Source: Epiperipatus broadwayi (Eukaryota; Onychophora; Udeonychophora; Euonychophora; Peripatidae). From it: a stretch of 64,000 nt of DNA. Below the pieces are notes generated by a model that saw only the letters and a list, made by a program, of their open reading frames with translations, had not been told where the DNA came from and did not search any database. The DNA is taken from contig JAQFVV010000504.1 of the NCBI GenBank assembly GCA_028023455.1, forward strand, positions 312,001 to 376,000. Direction: 5' to 3'. The translations under genes were made by a program, and so were the position numbers. Positions 45,466 to 56,220 of the stretch are shown here, piece by piece (the first letter of the stretch is position 1; each line of letters starts with the position of its first letter).

Positions 45466-47125
45466 TTAATAATTTTAATGAAACTTCAAGACCAAAATTT
45501 TCTTTTACTCTGCGGAAATATGCTTTTTATATAGCAGAGTGGTAATGAGGCCAGGTTTGATAAATATTTTATACCATGAAGTGGTCAGTATCATTAAAAT
45601 AGTTTTTTCATCTGATATATTAAATCAAAGTAAAAGTATTTTCACTAATCATTTCTATCTAATACAGATTATATCAAAGTAAAATGATGAATAAAATATT
45701 TTATTATCCCAAAAATGAGTTGTCAGAATTAATAGAAAAATATTAAAAACATTGGTCATTTGGAATGGTAATAAATCTGAATTACTTTACTAAATTAAAA
45801 AGACTGCATTTTAAAATGCAAAATGAGCAACAAAATAATCATAAAAAATAAATATACTGTCATGATAGCTTTATATATTTCTTGACATATTTCCAGAAAC
45901 TGATCACTGTACCCTAGAGCCATCTACTGTAAGTTTGGGTACTTAAGAGATATCAGATGGTAAAATTCCCAAGCTTACAGTAGATAGTTATAGAGTAGTA
46001 TAAAGAGATCTGTTCTTGGAAGTGTATGAGAAAGTTATTTGACATTGTTATTGGTATTAATCATGACAATATAAAAAACAAAAGTAAAACTTAAATAATG
46101 TTAACAAAAAAAATCTCTAAATAATGCTACAGGTATTCAGCAACAGTAAAAAAAGTGAATAATTTGCAAAGTTAAAATAATTGTAGTTGGACGATTATGT
46201 CACAGCAGCATTAATCCCAAAGTACTATAATACCAATATTGTCACAAAAGTCTATGGCAAATTAATGTAGAAGTGCTAAACATGTAAATATTACAGTAAA
46301 TGGAATGATTCACTGCCGATGGCCGACCTCTGCTAGCCATTGTTTCTAAATTCTATTTCTGTTGTCAATAAATAGTCATTTCATGTGTAGTCACTTCACA
46401 TATGTGGTTATTCTCTTATCATAAACTTTTATTGACAAAATTTGTACTAACAATATTATAATATTAAATCGTACTGTCACACTTCCAACGTAAAGCTGTA
46501 ACAACGTTGGAAGTGTGACAGCATGATTTAATATTATCATATTGAAGACAAACGTAAAGTATAAATCTATAACAATATTAATACATAATCAGAATATAAT
46601 TTTGCTTTGTCACTACCAATCATGAATTTATTGTTAAAATAATGAAAATATGAAAAAATATATTTCATAAAGAATTAATTTTTGTTCCTATTATAATCTC
46701 AAAACTATTGCAAATTGTGTGCTTGCACCCTAATAGCTAGTGATAGTTTGAGATTCCTGTACAGCAACCTTATAACTGATTCATCAAACTACAAACTTTT
46801 TCAATGGTTCAATAAGATTTGCAATAAAATGTAAATAAAAAATAGTAATTACTTGGAAATTTTATCATTAAATAATAATTTCAATATTTTTGTATTCGAT
46901 CTTTAATATTATAAAACAATATTATTTCTTATTCATTTTTGGAGTAATCTTTAAAGTTAAAGTAATCAAAAGGGGAATACAATATTGTTGAATAGATTTT
47001 TATACCAAAGAACCAAAATCGGAGTCTATTATTTCCAATATCTGACTTTGTAATTTTATCATTTCTTTTTATAAGACTTACTACGAAATATTTTTCTTAA
47101 ACTTTTGCAATACAAACTATTTTTC
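45466..47125. other. no gene recognised
   Basis: Apart from the hairpin at 46444-46548 and a loose inverted pair around 45905-46000 (ATCTACTGTAAGTTTGGG versus CCCAAGCTTACAGTAGAT), nothing is seen. Confidence 0.5.
46444..46548. repeat. hairpin with about 41-bp arms
   Basis: CTGTCACACTTCCAACGT and its inverse meet across a 12-nt loop. The flanking AATATTATAATATTAAATC pairs with GATTTAATATTATCATATT. A small MITE-like palindrome. Confidence 0.75.
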
Positions 47126-47129
47126 TAAC

Positions 47130-47510
47130 ATTCGCCTGAAGGTTTGTGATGATGGTATATTAGATGTGATAATATGTTGGCCTATTTCTATCATCTATCA
47201 GTAAATGTTGAATGTAATAGAATATTTTAAAATTTATTTAAACTTTTCAAATACAAACAACTTATTAGTAATAACACACAAATAGACAACACAGGTTAAT
47301 AATTCCACAAAAATTCAAGTAGTATTATTCTCCACTCTTCTGACTCCTATGTTAATGTTGTCACTGGCCAGGCCAGCAACACATGAAGAGTGCAAAATAC
47401 TACTACTGGAAACGTTGTAATTACTAATCTGTGATGTCAATTTCTATATTTCAAAAGTTTAAAATTTTCCATACACTGAACATTTACTGATAAATGTTGT
47501 AAATAGTTCA
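47130..47510. mobile_element. family-B foldback, degraded copy
   Basis: Head CTGAAGGTTTGTGATGATGG at about 47136, then arms containing CACAGGTTAATAATTCCACA and the inverse TTGTAATTACTAATCTGTG. The hammerhead-like region is mutated. Confidence 0.6.
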
Positions 47511-47916
47511 ACATGTTTTTACTTATCATAATTGGAAATAATTATAAGCCGTTCGTATCTTTAAGTACTGAGAATTGTCAAAGAGAAAATTTATTTAATC
47601 AGAAGAAATTTGAAAGATTACATTAATGAACATAAAGCTTACAACTTTCAGCATTACAATACCAACGAAATAAATTTTAGGAACAAATTAAATTACTAAC
47701 AAAAAATAACTTATAAAATTATCAATATAATTAAAAAAAAAAGTAATTTCAAAAGAAATATCAAAATAGTAATTAAAATATACTAGGTGTGCATTAAAAA
47801 TATAGTTAAAAACCTCACGTGTTTATCCAAGGTGTATAATTAAATTCTGGAGCAGCCATTATTATTTACATATATGCCATCTAGTGAAGATTTTAAAAAA
47901 CTTTATAATAGTACGG

Positions 47917-47965
47917 ATTAAAACAGGCAAAACTCTCCATACTGTAGTGGTGATCATGTGATGTT
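47917..47965. mobile_element. 49-bp relic of family A with 8-bp duplication
   Basis: Only the two ends remain, fused: AAAACAGGCAAAACTCTCC then GTGGTGATCATGTGATG. TAGTACGG flanks both sides (47909-47916 and 47966-47973). The duplication shows that the fused unit, or its precursor, inserted here. Confidence 0.75.
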
Positions 47966-48220
47966 TAGTACGGCTTACCGCTAGAGTTTTAAATTTAAGA
48001 TAATAATAATGACAGTAATTAAGATGCAGCAATTATAAATGAAAATGTCTCCATAAAGATCCGTGTTCGATCCAAATAAAAGGAACTTCTCAAAGAAAAC
48101 TAGTTATCTCGGATAAACAAGGCAAAACTCTCCATACAGTAGTGCCATCCTGTGCCAACCAGAGTAATCAATGGATGCCAGAAGTCTTGTGCATAAAACC
48201 CCTATCTAGTGCATACTCAT

Positions 48221-48275
48221 CCAATATCCCCAGATCCTTTTCTGGCTTGTGGCCTTCATCAGTGAGGAGCCTTGG
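48221..48275 (-). ncRNA. family-A hammerhead motif, outer left arm
   Basis: CTGATGA, GGC-CACAA-GCC and GAAA are intact, but the stem III/cleavage part is changed to AAGGATC. Both stem I strands are consensus. Confidence 0.65.
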
Positions 48276-48676
48276 ATCTGAGAGCATTGCACCTAGATCT
48301 TAGGATCTAATGCAACCCTCCAGCAGCCACCTTTTAACTCTACTTAACAACAAAACTATTAGAATGAAATTGAAAACACAATAATATTTTCAATCTAAGC
48401 TCAATAGCTTATATAGTCATATGGGTCTGAACTCAGTTCAGCAACCATACATTTCGATGTTTTTGGATCTTTAACAACCATAGCCACCACTATCTTATTA
48501 GACAGGATTGGTGTTAAACCACTAAACATCACATGATCACTATCTCTTATACTAGCACATAAATGTTAATAAACAAGACAAAACTCTCCATACAGTAGTG
48601 CCATCCTGTGCCAACCAGAATAATCAATGGATGCCAGAAGGCTTGTGCATAAAATCCTTAACTAGTGCCTACTTAT

Positions 48677-48731
48677 CCAATATCCCCAGACTAGTTTCTG
48701 GCTTGTGGCCTTCATCAGTGAGAAGCATTGG
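48677..48731 (-). ncRNA. family-A hammerhead motif, inner left arm
   Basis: Core, stem II GGC/GCC and GAAACTAGTC are intact. The 5' stem I strand is CCAATGCTTCTCA, which weakens one inner pair (T opposite G). Confidence 0.7.
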
Positions 48732-48786
48732 ATCTGAGAGCACTGCATGTAGATCTTAGGATCTAATCCAACCCTCCAGCAGCCAC

Positions 48787-48988
48787 ATTTTTTTTTTCAA
48801 AAAAGAATTTTATTAACTAAATCAAAAAAAAGAATACAATGACAAATCAATCTTTGGACTCGGGTCTTCTGTTAATTAGATTTGACAAATGGCCTGAGGG
48901 TGGTAACTGAAGATCTTGGGTTGCATATTCTTATTCGACTAAGTCTATGCTAGCCCAGGATTCAATGTGTAGCCAGTCTGGTGCAAGA
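48787..48988 (-). pseudogene. 5'-truncated processed pseudogene (unknown parent)
   Basis: A minus-strand insertion in the inner foldback arm ends in a poly-A tail (T-run at 48788-48797), with AATAAA just upstream (48808-48813). Flanking AGCAGC-like repeats suggest a short target duplication. The 5' end reads LLLAPDWLHIESWASIDLVE followed by a stop (48931-48933), so it looks like the end of a coding sequence plus about 130 bp of 3' UTR. I do not recognise the parent gene. LINE-mediated retroposition is the likely origin. Confidence 0.65.
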
Positions 48989-49413
48989 AGCAGCATTTTA
49001 ACTCTACTTAACTACAAAAAAAAACCAATATTTTCAATCTAAGTTTAATAGCTTATATAGTCATATGGCATCCATTGATTATTCTGGTTGGCACAGGGTG
49101 GCACTACTTATGGAGAGTTTTGCCTTGTTTATTAACAATTATGTGCTAGTATAAGAGATAGTGATCATGGGTTGTTTAGTGGTTTAACACCTATTCTGCC
49201 TAATAGGACAGTGGTGGCTATTGTTGTTAAAGAACCATAGACACCAAAATGTATGTGTGCTGAACTGAGTTCAGCCCATATGACTATAAAAGCTATTGAG
49301 CTTAGATTGAAAATATTATTGTGATTCTAATAGTTTGGTAGTTAAGTAGAGTTAAAAGGTGGCTTCTGGAGGGTTGTATTAGATCCTAATATCTAAGTGC
49401 AGTACTCTCAGAT

Positions 49414-49468
49414 TCAAAGCTCCTCACTGATGAAGGCCACAAGCCAGAAACTAGTCTGGGGATATTGG
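49414..49468 (+). ncRNA. family-A hammerhead motif, outer right arm
   Basis: TCAAAGCTCCTCA, CTGATGA, GGC-CACAA-GCC, GAAACTAGTC, TGGGGATATTGG. The inner stem I and core are consensus; the outer stem has T-G instead of C-G. Confidence 0.75.
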
Positions 49469-50621
49469 ATGAGTCAGCACTAGATAGGGATTTTATTCAC
49501 AAGCCTTCTGGCATCCATTGATTACTCTGATTGGCACAGGGTGGCATTACTGTATGGAGAGTTTTGCCTTGTTTATTAACAATTATGTGCTAGTATAAGA
49601 GATAGTGATCATGTGATGTTTAATGTTTTATTCAGATACTAAGTCACTTGGGTTTAGAAACAACTGTACTTGATTAACCTGATCTGAGTAAAGACAATTC
49701 ATTTAACCTTGCTATAGACAATAGCCTTAGTCAATATTATAAAGCTATAATATATTAAAGATTTATAGCACGATTAAACAACTTTGTAGTTACATGATCA
49801 TTATGCCAATGGAAGTTGAGACAGCCAGACTGTCTTATCCCAGTCAGAAAATCACACTTCAAAGCAATGAAAATTAGATTTTTGAGTAGAATGCTCATGA
49901 ATTTTTAATAACCAAATAATAAATATTATTAAAATTTTCAAACACTTGATCCACTACAGGATGGTCTCCAAGTTTAGTCCAGTAACTCCAATTCCCAGTT
50001 TTTCTTTCCCACAACCAGCCAGGAAACTTTCTTATTTCATCCATCCATCTTGTACAGCTCTTTCTAGGTTTTTAAAATCTTTTGAGGTCCAATTTGAAAC
50101 ACTGACTACCTATCTATAATCATCACTTCTAAAAATATGTCTTATCCAGTTCTATTTCAGTCTCAATTCTTTCACTGATGTTCATGACATTTATATTATC
50201 ACCCTTTTATTATATTTTCAGTTTCTTCCAGTTACTCTTAACACAGGCTTCATTGACTAGTCAAGTCTCTCTCTGTATTGCTCTTTTGTTAAGCAATCGA
50301 GTCTCAGATTCATAAGTAGGAAATGGCGAAACACATTATTAAAAACCTTTTTCAAAGATATACACATATTACCTTTTAATATTATTTTTACCAAAAACCT
50401 TCCATCTAAATTTTAATTCTATGATTAATTTCCTTCATTATATTTCCATCTGAAATATTTGTAATTGTTAACTTCACATGATCACCATTTCTTATGCTTG
50501 CTCATAACTGTTATTTAAGCAGTCAAAACTCTCCATACCATAGTGCCACTCAGTGCAAGCCATAGTAATCAATGGATGCCAGAAGACTTGGGCATAAAAT
50601 CCCTATCTAGTGCTTACTTAT

Positions 50622-50676
50622 CCAATATCCCCAGTCCAGTTTCGAACTTGTGGCTATCATCAGTGAGGAGCCTTGG
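50622..50676 (-). ncRNA. family-A hammerhead motif, left arm
   Basis: CTGATGA and GAAAC are intact. Stem II is AGC-CACAA-GTT (one G-T pair). The cleavage triplet GTC is GAC, so cleavage is not expected. Confidence 0.65.
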
Positions 50677-50699
50677 ATCTAGGTGCAGTGTTTTCAGAT

Positions 50700-50754
50700 C
50701 CAAGGTTCCTCACTGATGAAAGCCACAAATGAGAAACTAGTCTGGGGATATTGG
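50700..50754 (+). ncRNA. family-A hammerhead motif, right arm
   Basis: CTGATGA and GAAACTAGTC are intact, but stem II is AGC...ATG and largely lost. The 5' stem I strand is CCAAGGTTCCTCA. Confidence 0.65.
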
Positions 50755-51904
50755 GTGAGTAGGCCCTAGATAGGGATTTTATGCACAAGCCTTCTGGCAT
50801 CCATTGGTTACTATGGCTTGCACTGAATGGCACTATGGTATGGAGAGTTTTGCCTGTTTTAATTAACTTCATGATTATCAATCCTTATTTTCTTTTTCTG
50901 AACAAATACATTGAACATTAATCTATTTTAACATTTATCTGTAGCTCTATTATTTTTATTTTCATGTGATAACTCTTACAATATTTTCTGACATATTTGC
51001 AAAAACAACCATATCATCTGCAAATTTTTTTTTTTTTTCATCTGCAAAATATAGACAATTTAAATAATCTCCATTTATTTTCTTAGTTTTCCATTTTAAT
51101 CCACTAAATACTTCTGGCAAAACTATAATAAAAAGATAGAGAATTAGTATCACCATATAATTCTAATAAATGTTGTTGTATTTTGATAAACATGCTTCAG
51201 AATATGACTATCCTAGGTCTACATCTTTTTGATCCAGTATTTTAATTACTGTAGAAATGGTTATAGAATCAAATGCCTTTTCATAATCTACAAATTCAAA
51301 GCATAATAGCAACTTAGTTATTAAACTTTTCTATAACATCTCTCAATACTTGGATATGAACCACTGTGCTAAAAACACTTTTAAATCCAGATAATTCTTT
51401 TGGCTAGTTAGAATCCAAAGTTTGTTGTAGATAAATTAATTATTTTGGTAAAGATTTTATATAGAATTGATAGGCTGTATTTTCTATTATCTTTCTTAAA
51501 TAGCAATATTACTATTGCATTCATCTAATCATCTAATACATCTCGATCATTTAGTATATCCAAAATTTTTCTATTTCTCATCTGCTTCTTCTAAGATATC
51601 AAGAATAATTCCATTATTTCCTGGAAATATTCCTTATTTATGGATTTAATTGCATGTCTCACTTCTTCATTTAAAATGCTGAGCAATTCTAAAGATATAA
51701 TAACTATAGGAAATATTTTGTTTTCTTATTCTTCATAGGATCACTATTTCTTATGCTTACGCAAAATGTATGGATACTGAATTTGTTTTAGATCTGTACA
51801 AGCAAATGAGCTTGGATTGAAAACATTATTGGTTTTTTAATTTGGATTTGTACCTTTATAGTTAACTAAAAAGAGTAACAGGTGGCATTAGATCAATAGA
51901 TGTA

Positions 51905-52345
51905 GGATCAGAAAGTAGTTTATTGTTTAAGGCTCGAATGGGATCTTTAGCAAGAAGAGAATATACATGTAAATGGAAAACTATGGGTGATTTAGTGTGC
52001 AAATTGTGTAAGAAAGATATAGAAAATATTAGGTATTTGATGATTGAATGTAAATGCTTGAAAGCAGAAAGGGTACAGATAATGAAGTTATGTGAGAATA
52101 GATATGAACAGTGATTATACAGAAAGTGAGTTATTGGTTTTTATGCTGGGTTTGCGGAAAGATAAGGGGGATTTAGATTTAAAGGCCATAGAGTTGACAA
52201 AGATTATGTTGTGGAAATGGGATGGGGCAGATTATGGGAAGAATTAGAGTGGGGAATTGAAAATCAAGTGGCTAACAGGTTTATCTGGGCATAATTGCTG
52301 AGATATTCTTGACTTCGTTTAAGGAGAAGCCAAATACATCATATC
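51905..52345 (+). pseudogene. LINE-A 3' end
   Basis: Starts in FKARMGSLARREYTCKWKTM and has the zinc-finger-like CKLCKKDIENIRYLMIECKC (C-x2-C...C spacing), matching the minus-strand copy near 54620-54740. The 3' end GGAGAAGCCAAATACATCA parallels GAGAAGTCACATCACAAT of the other copy. 5'-truncated, as is usual for LINE insertions; the first 63 codons are still open. Confidence 0.75.
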
Positions 52346-52359
52346 ACAATGTGCTAAGA

Positions 52360-52414
52360 TACAAGACTCTTCACTGATGAAGGCCATAAGTCAGAAACTA
52401 GTCTGGAGATATTG
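52360..52414 (+). ncRNA. family-A hammerhead motif
   Basis: ACAAGACTCTTCA, CTGATGA, GGC-CATAA-GTC (one mismatch), GAAACTAGTC, TGGAGATATTGA. The inner stem I carries a paired change: CTTCA/TGGAG instead of CCTCA/TGGGG. Confidence 0.65.
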
Positions 52415-52591
52415 AATGAGTAGGCACTAGAAACATAATATCCATTGGTATGGCTTGCCCTGTATTGCACTATTTTTTGGACATAGTATTGTTTTTTCTA
52501 TTCTGCATTTAAAATGCTGGGCAATTACTATATAATTTTTATAGAACTTTTACACATATTTCTTTTTTTAATAATAGTTCAATATTTTGTG

Positions 52592-52830
52592 TTTTCCTGA
52601 AGGTTTGTGATGATGGTGTTTTAGTTGTATTTATATTTATGTGCTAGTACTCTCAATGGTCAGATCAGCAACACCTGAAGAAGAGAGGGAGAATAATATC
52701 TCTCAAAACATTGTGCATATACTAACCTGTGTGCTATTACTAACAGGTGAATGTCTTTAAATAAAGTTAAATTTTTCTAAAGACATTCAATACTCATATT
52801 AGATGACGAAAGTAGTCAAACATATAAATA
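52592..52830. mobile_element. family-B foldback, half copy
   Basis: Head CCTGAAGGTTTGTGATGATG, then a right arm with CTGAAGA, GAGAG/CTCTC stem and AAAAC (52670-52710), AACCTGTGTGCTATTACTAA and TCTAAAGACATTCAATAC. The left arm is deleted. Confidence 0.65.
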
Positions 52831-54374
52831 CAAGTTCCATCTTTTCTTTTTATTACAGAAATAATTTTCCATTCAAAATCAAGATATTGTATTTGCACTT
52901 TTAGACTTCTATATTTCCTTGTCAATTTACAAATGATTGCAACTGTTTTTCATATCATTATACAAAACTCTAGATATTCAATTCTTCTATTATTTTTTAA
53001 ATTTTTTTATTCCTTCTTTTCTTCATATTCCAATCTCAGTTGAAGCATTACTTGTAAGTTGCTTTTTTATGCCAGCTGTATTTTTTACAATACGTAAGAG
53101 TATCAGTTGGTAATCATTCAGTATGTGCTCTGGGACTTTTTTAAAAATCTAGAAGAACTACTGTAGTCTTCAAATATTACTGAAAATACTAAACAATGAA
53201 TTTGATATCAGAATTAGGACATCGTTTTGCAAATTTTGTTTGCACAACAGTCAGAAAGAAATAGAGCCCCCCCCCCATATAAAAATCTCAAAAATAGTTT
53301 CTATTATTTATGTAAATGACCTATTTGATGTAGTATTTTGAAAACACACATGCAAAGTTATTATTTTGACATGATTTGTTTTTTTTAAAAAAAATACATA
53401 CACAATTCTCATGACATTTTTTTTTTGCTTCTTTATAAACAAGAAAAACCCCATTTTTTATTCTAAAATTGTGAATAGTTTTTGGTTACCTCTTCAATCC
53501 AGTATTGTTTTGATTAAAACACACAGAACATTATTATTTTCATTTCATTTTGTAATCAACAACAGTTAGAAAAAAATTGATTATTTCACACACACACACA
53601 CCCATCTAGCTAAAATGATTTACAAAATCCCTCCAATGTATCAATTTCAAGACTCATCAATTGTGTGTGTGAAAAATATAGTGGATGCTTGATCAGAAAG
53701 CAATGATATACCCTCAAAAGAAAAGTTGTACAAACATAGTAACAAAATCTAGAAGATCAACAAAAATATATCAATCCTTAAAAAAAGACCAATTCTACAA
53801 ACTAATAAATTCTACGGATACTTGAAATCCAAAAAAGAAAAGTTCTACCAATGAAAAATGCTAATCCTCCCTTATTCTGATTTCAACCAGAATTTTAAAA
53901 AATTATAATTTGGTCTCAAGTTTTTATCACCTGTTACAATGAAGTCGTTGATCATTTTTGCCCATAAGTGTGGCTCTTTGTTAATAACCCAAAATAATTA
54001 TTAATATTTGTTCATTAAAATTGTCTAGTTTTTTTTCATCCTTCCATCTGTAATAATATTTCAATTGCACACACACAAAGAAAATATTACTTTGAATTTA
54101 TTTTGTTTTCAAATATAAGACAATACACATGATACCAATTTGGTTGTGAACACAAAAATTGGCAGCAAAAGGATCCATTTATCACAAAAGTACAATGTAA
54201 CTCATCTTTACATTTTTCTTTAATGAACCAAAAAAAAAAAAAAACTTTATTGCTTACTATATTAATTTTTATTAATCACTCATTAGAGATTATCCAATAA
54301 TGAATGTTTCTGTATTTTAGCTTTCATTACACCACAAACTATAGAAATATTATTTATTTATTGCTTAGTATTGT
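52831..54374. other. no gene recognised
   Basis: A+T-rich with (CA)n at about 53589-53604, a run of nine C at about 53268, and several long T/A runs. Confidence 0.5.
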
Positions 54375-56220
54375 GATGTGACTTCTCTTTTATCAGAGTC
54401 AGGACTTTCTCAACCACTATGCCAAGAGAAACTTGTTGGCTCTTTCCCCACTCTAAGTTTTTCCCATATTCTCTATCCTGTACCACTCCCTTTTCCCAAT
54501 ATCATTTCCGTCCACTCTATGGTCTTTATATTTAGATCCCCTTATCTTTTTTCAAGTTCATCATGAAAACCAAGAACTCTCTGTATAATCACTTTGTTTA
54601 CATTTATTTTCCCACAACTTCATTATTTGCACCCTTTCTGCTTGTAAGCATTTACATGCAATTAATGGATGCCTAATATTTTCCATATCTTCTTTACATA
54701 ACTTGCAGACCAAATCACTCATATTACTCCATTTATGTGCCTATTCCCTTGTTACTAATAATCGTGTTCAAACCTTAAATAATAAACTATTTTCCTTGTT
54801 ATTAACTCGCACCCAATATTCTGTTTACTTCTATATATATATATATTTAAACTCTTTTTACACTCCAATATTCTCCATCTTTCCAACTCCCTATTTTTTA
54901 TTAATGCATTTATTCTTCTATACCATTCTTTGCCATTATAACACCAATTCTCCGAACACAATCATCCCATCTTTTGTATAAGTATATTGACATAAAGTCT
55001 TTAGCCAAATCTTCTGCATACCATACTACCTTTCTCACAATCTTGTTGCCTGCTCCTTTACTTGTAACCAAATTAAATACTATTTTGGCTATTCTCTTAC
55101 TATCCATAAATTGCAATCTACCAAACATTTTCATTTTGCTTTTTATATAAAAACATAACTAGAGATTTTTCATTGAATTGCCTCTTTTTACCATCCACAT
55201 ATCTGCATCTAATGCATGTCTTCCTACTTTTCTTTGTACTTCTTCTAACTAATCTAACACTCCTTTACTAACACATCATTACCATAAGTTAACTTGCTAC
55301 TTCCACTCCCTTCCATACAATTCTTGTTACATCATATTTATTATATGAAAATACAGTTAATTTCTTTATCAGACCTTTACTTTTCTTTGCTTCATTTATC
55401 AATTTTTTCTCCCATTCATCCAAGCAATTTCTTTGATTACTTAAGATGATCTCAAGTAGTTATACCTATTCACTACAATTAACTTTATATCTTCCAATAA
55501 AAATTCTTTCTTTCCCTGGCATTTATCAATTTTTCTCCACTAAATTTAATCTCCATCTCTTTAAACAACCCTGGTCTTCAGCATAACTTCCCTACTTTCT
55601 GTGCACAAGAAGATATCATCAGCAAATAAAAGACCTGATAATATATATACACTCTCTTGCCATCTGTTAATGGTATCTCTACCCCTCTTCTTAGTCTTTC
55701 TATCGCTCTCTCCATTTCCTTCAAACATAATAAAAACAAAATACTTGACATAGGGCATCCTTGTCTTAGTCCCACCCATTTTTAATTCTGATTCTATATT
55801 TCCTAATTGATAAGTAATTATTTTCACACAATCTCTTAATAAGATTCATTAAAGCTCCATTATTCCTAAATTTACTAAACTTATCCATAATCTATTTACT
55901 CCATCTTATGCCTTCTCTGTATCTAAAAAGACCATATACAACTATCTATGTATATTCCTACCCATATCTATAAATTGTGTGACTACAAATAAACTATCTC
56001 TTATGCACTTCTTGATCTAAAACCTCCGTGCATTTCTCCTAATATATTGTCTTCCATCCATTTTGTCACCATATATGCAAAAACTTTATATTACACTGAC
56101 ATTAATGCTATCATTTTATAATTGTTTAACTTTCTATGATCCTTATTCTTTCCTTTATATAATAGCCTTACTCTTGGATTAATCCAGCTATCTGGAAACT
56201 CTCTCTTCTTTACCAGTGGT
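54375..56220 (-). pseudogene. LINE-A non-LTR retrotransposon, longest copy
   Basis: Minus-strand RT blocks include MGLRQGCPMSSILFLLCLKE (starting near 55775), the palm region before FADD, then ERLRRGVEIPLTDGKR and the catalytic FADDIFLCTES (near 55640-55600). A long connection (RRIGVIMAKNG, VRKVVWYAEDLAKDFMSIYL) follows, then the C-terminal C-x-x-C zinc-finger region near 54700-54640. The 3' end is at about 54375 with ACATCACAAT. Frameshifts break it. Clade not assigned. Confidence 0.8.

Larger units (their letters stand above)
48118..49622. mobile_element. nested family-A foldbacks
   Basis: An outer element (left arm about 48118-48525, right arm about 49190-49622) has a second element (about 48527-49185) inserted near its centre. 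The inner head (AAACATCACATGATCACTAT) begins where the outer left arm ends, and the inner terminus GATAGTGATCATGGG meets the outer right arm. The inner element is itself interrupted by a retroposed cDNA (48787-48988). Three hammerhead copies remain. Confidence 0.75.
50477..50862. mobile_element. family-A foldback inserted in the LINE, 9-bp duplication
   Basis: TTAACTTCA flanks both sides (50468-50476, 50863-50871). Starts at the head CATGATCACCATTTC and ends GCCTGTTTTAA. The centre is deleted so the two hammerheads (50622-50676 minus, 50700-50754 plus) are only 23 nt apart, the tightest pair in the window. Confidence 0.85.
49930..51700 (-). pseudogene. RTE-like LINE, split by a foldback
   Basis: On the minus strand: an RT palm fragment (VDYEKAFDSI-like near 51290-51240, from ATTTGTAGATTATGAAAAGG), LDQKDVDLGYSHILKHVYQN near 51220, and FADDMVVFANMSENIVRVIT (51016-50965). 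The C-terminal end, resembling 35512-35840 (RKSCTRWMDEIRKFPGWLWE near 50060), follows beyond a family-A insertion (50477-50862). Stops and a duplicated FAD-x-KKKK stretch show it is dead. Confidence 0.75.
51745..52480 (+). mobile_element. family-A foldback right arm with inserted LINE
   Basis: Left part: CACTATTTCTTATGCTTACG, AATGTATGGATACTGAATTT, GAGCTTGGATTGAAAA and GGTGGCATTAGATC. After the LINE insertion (51905-52345) the arm resumes with the hammerhead (52360-52414) and GGCACTAGAAACATAATATCC. The left arm is missing. Confidence 0.6.

Noticed and set aside
54703-54981. 92-codon plus-strand ORF
   Set aside because: Antisense shadow of the LINE-A C-terminal region on the minus strand.
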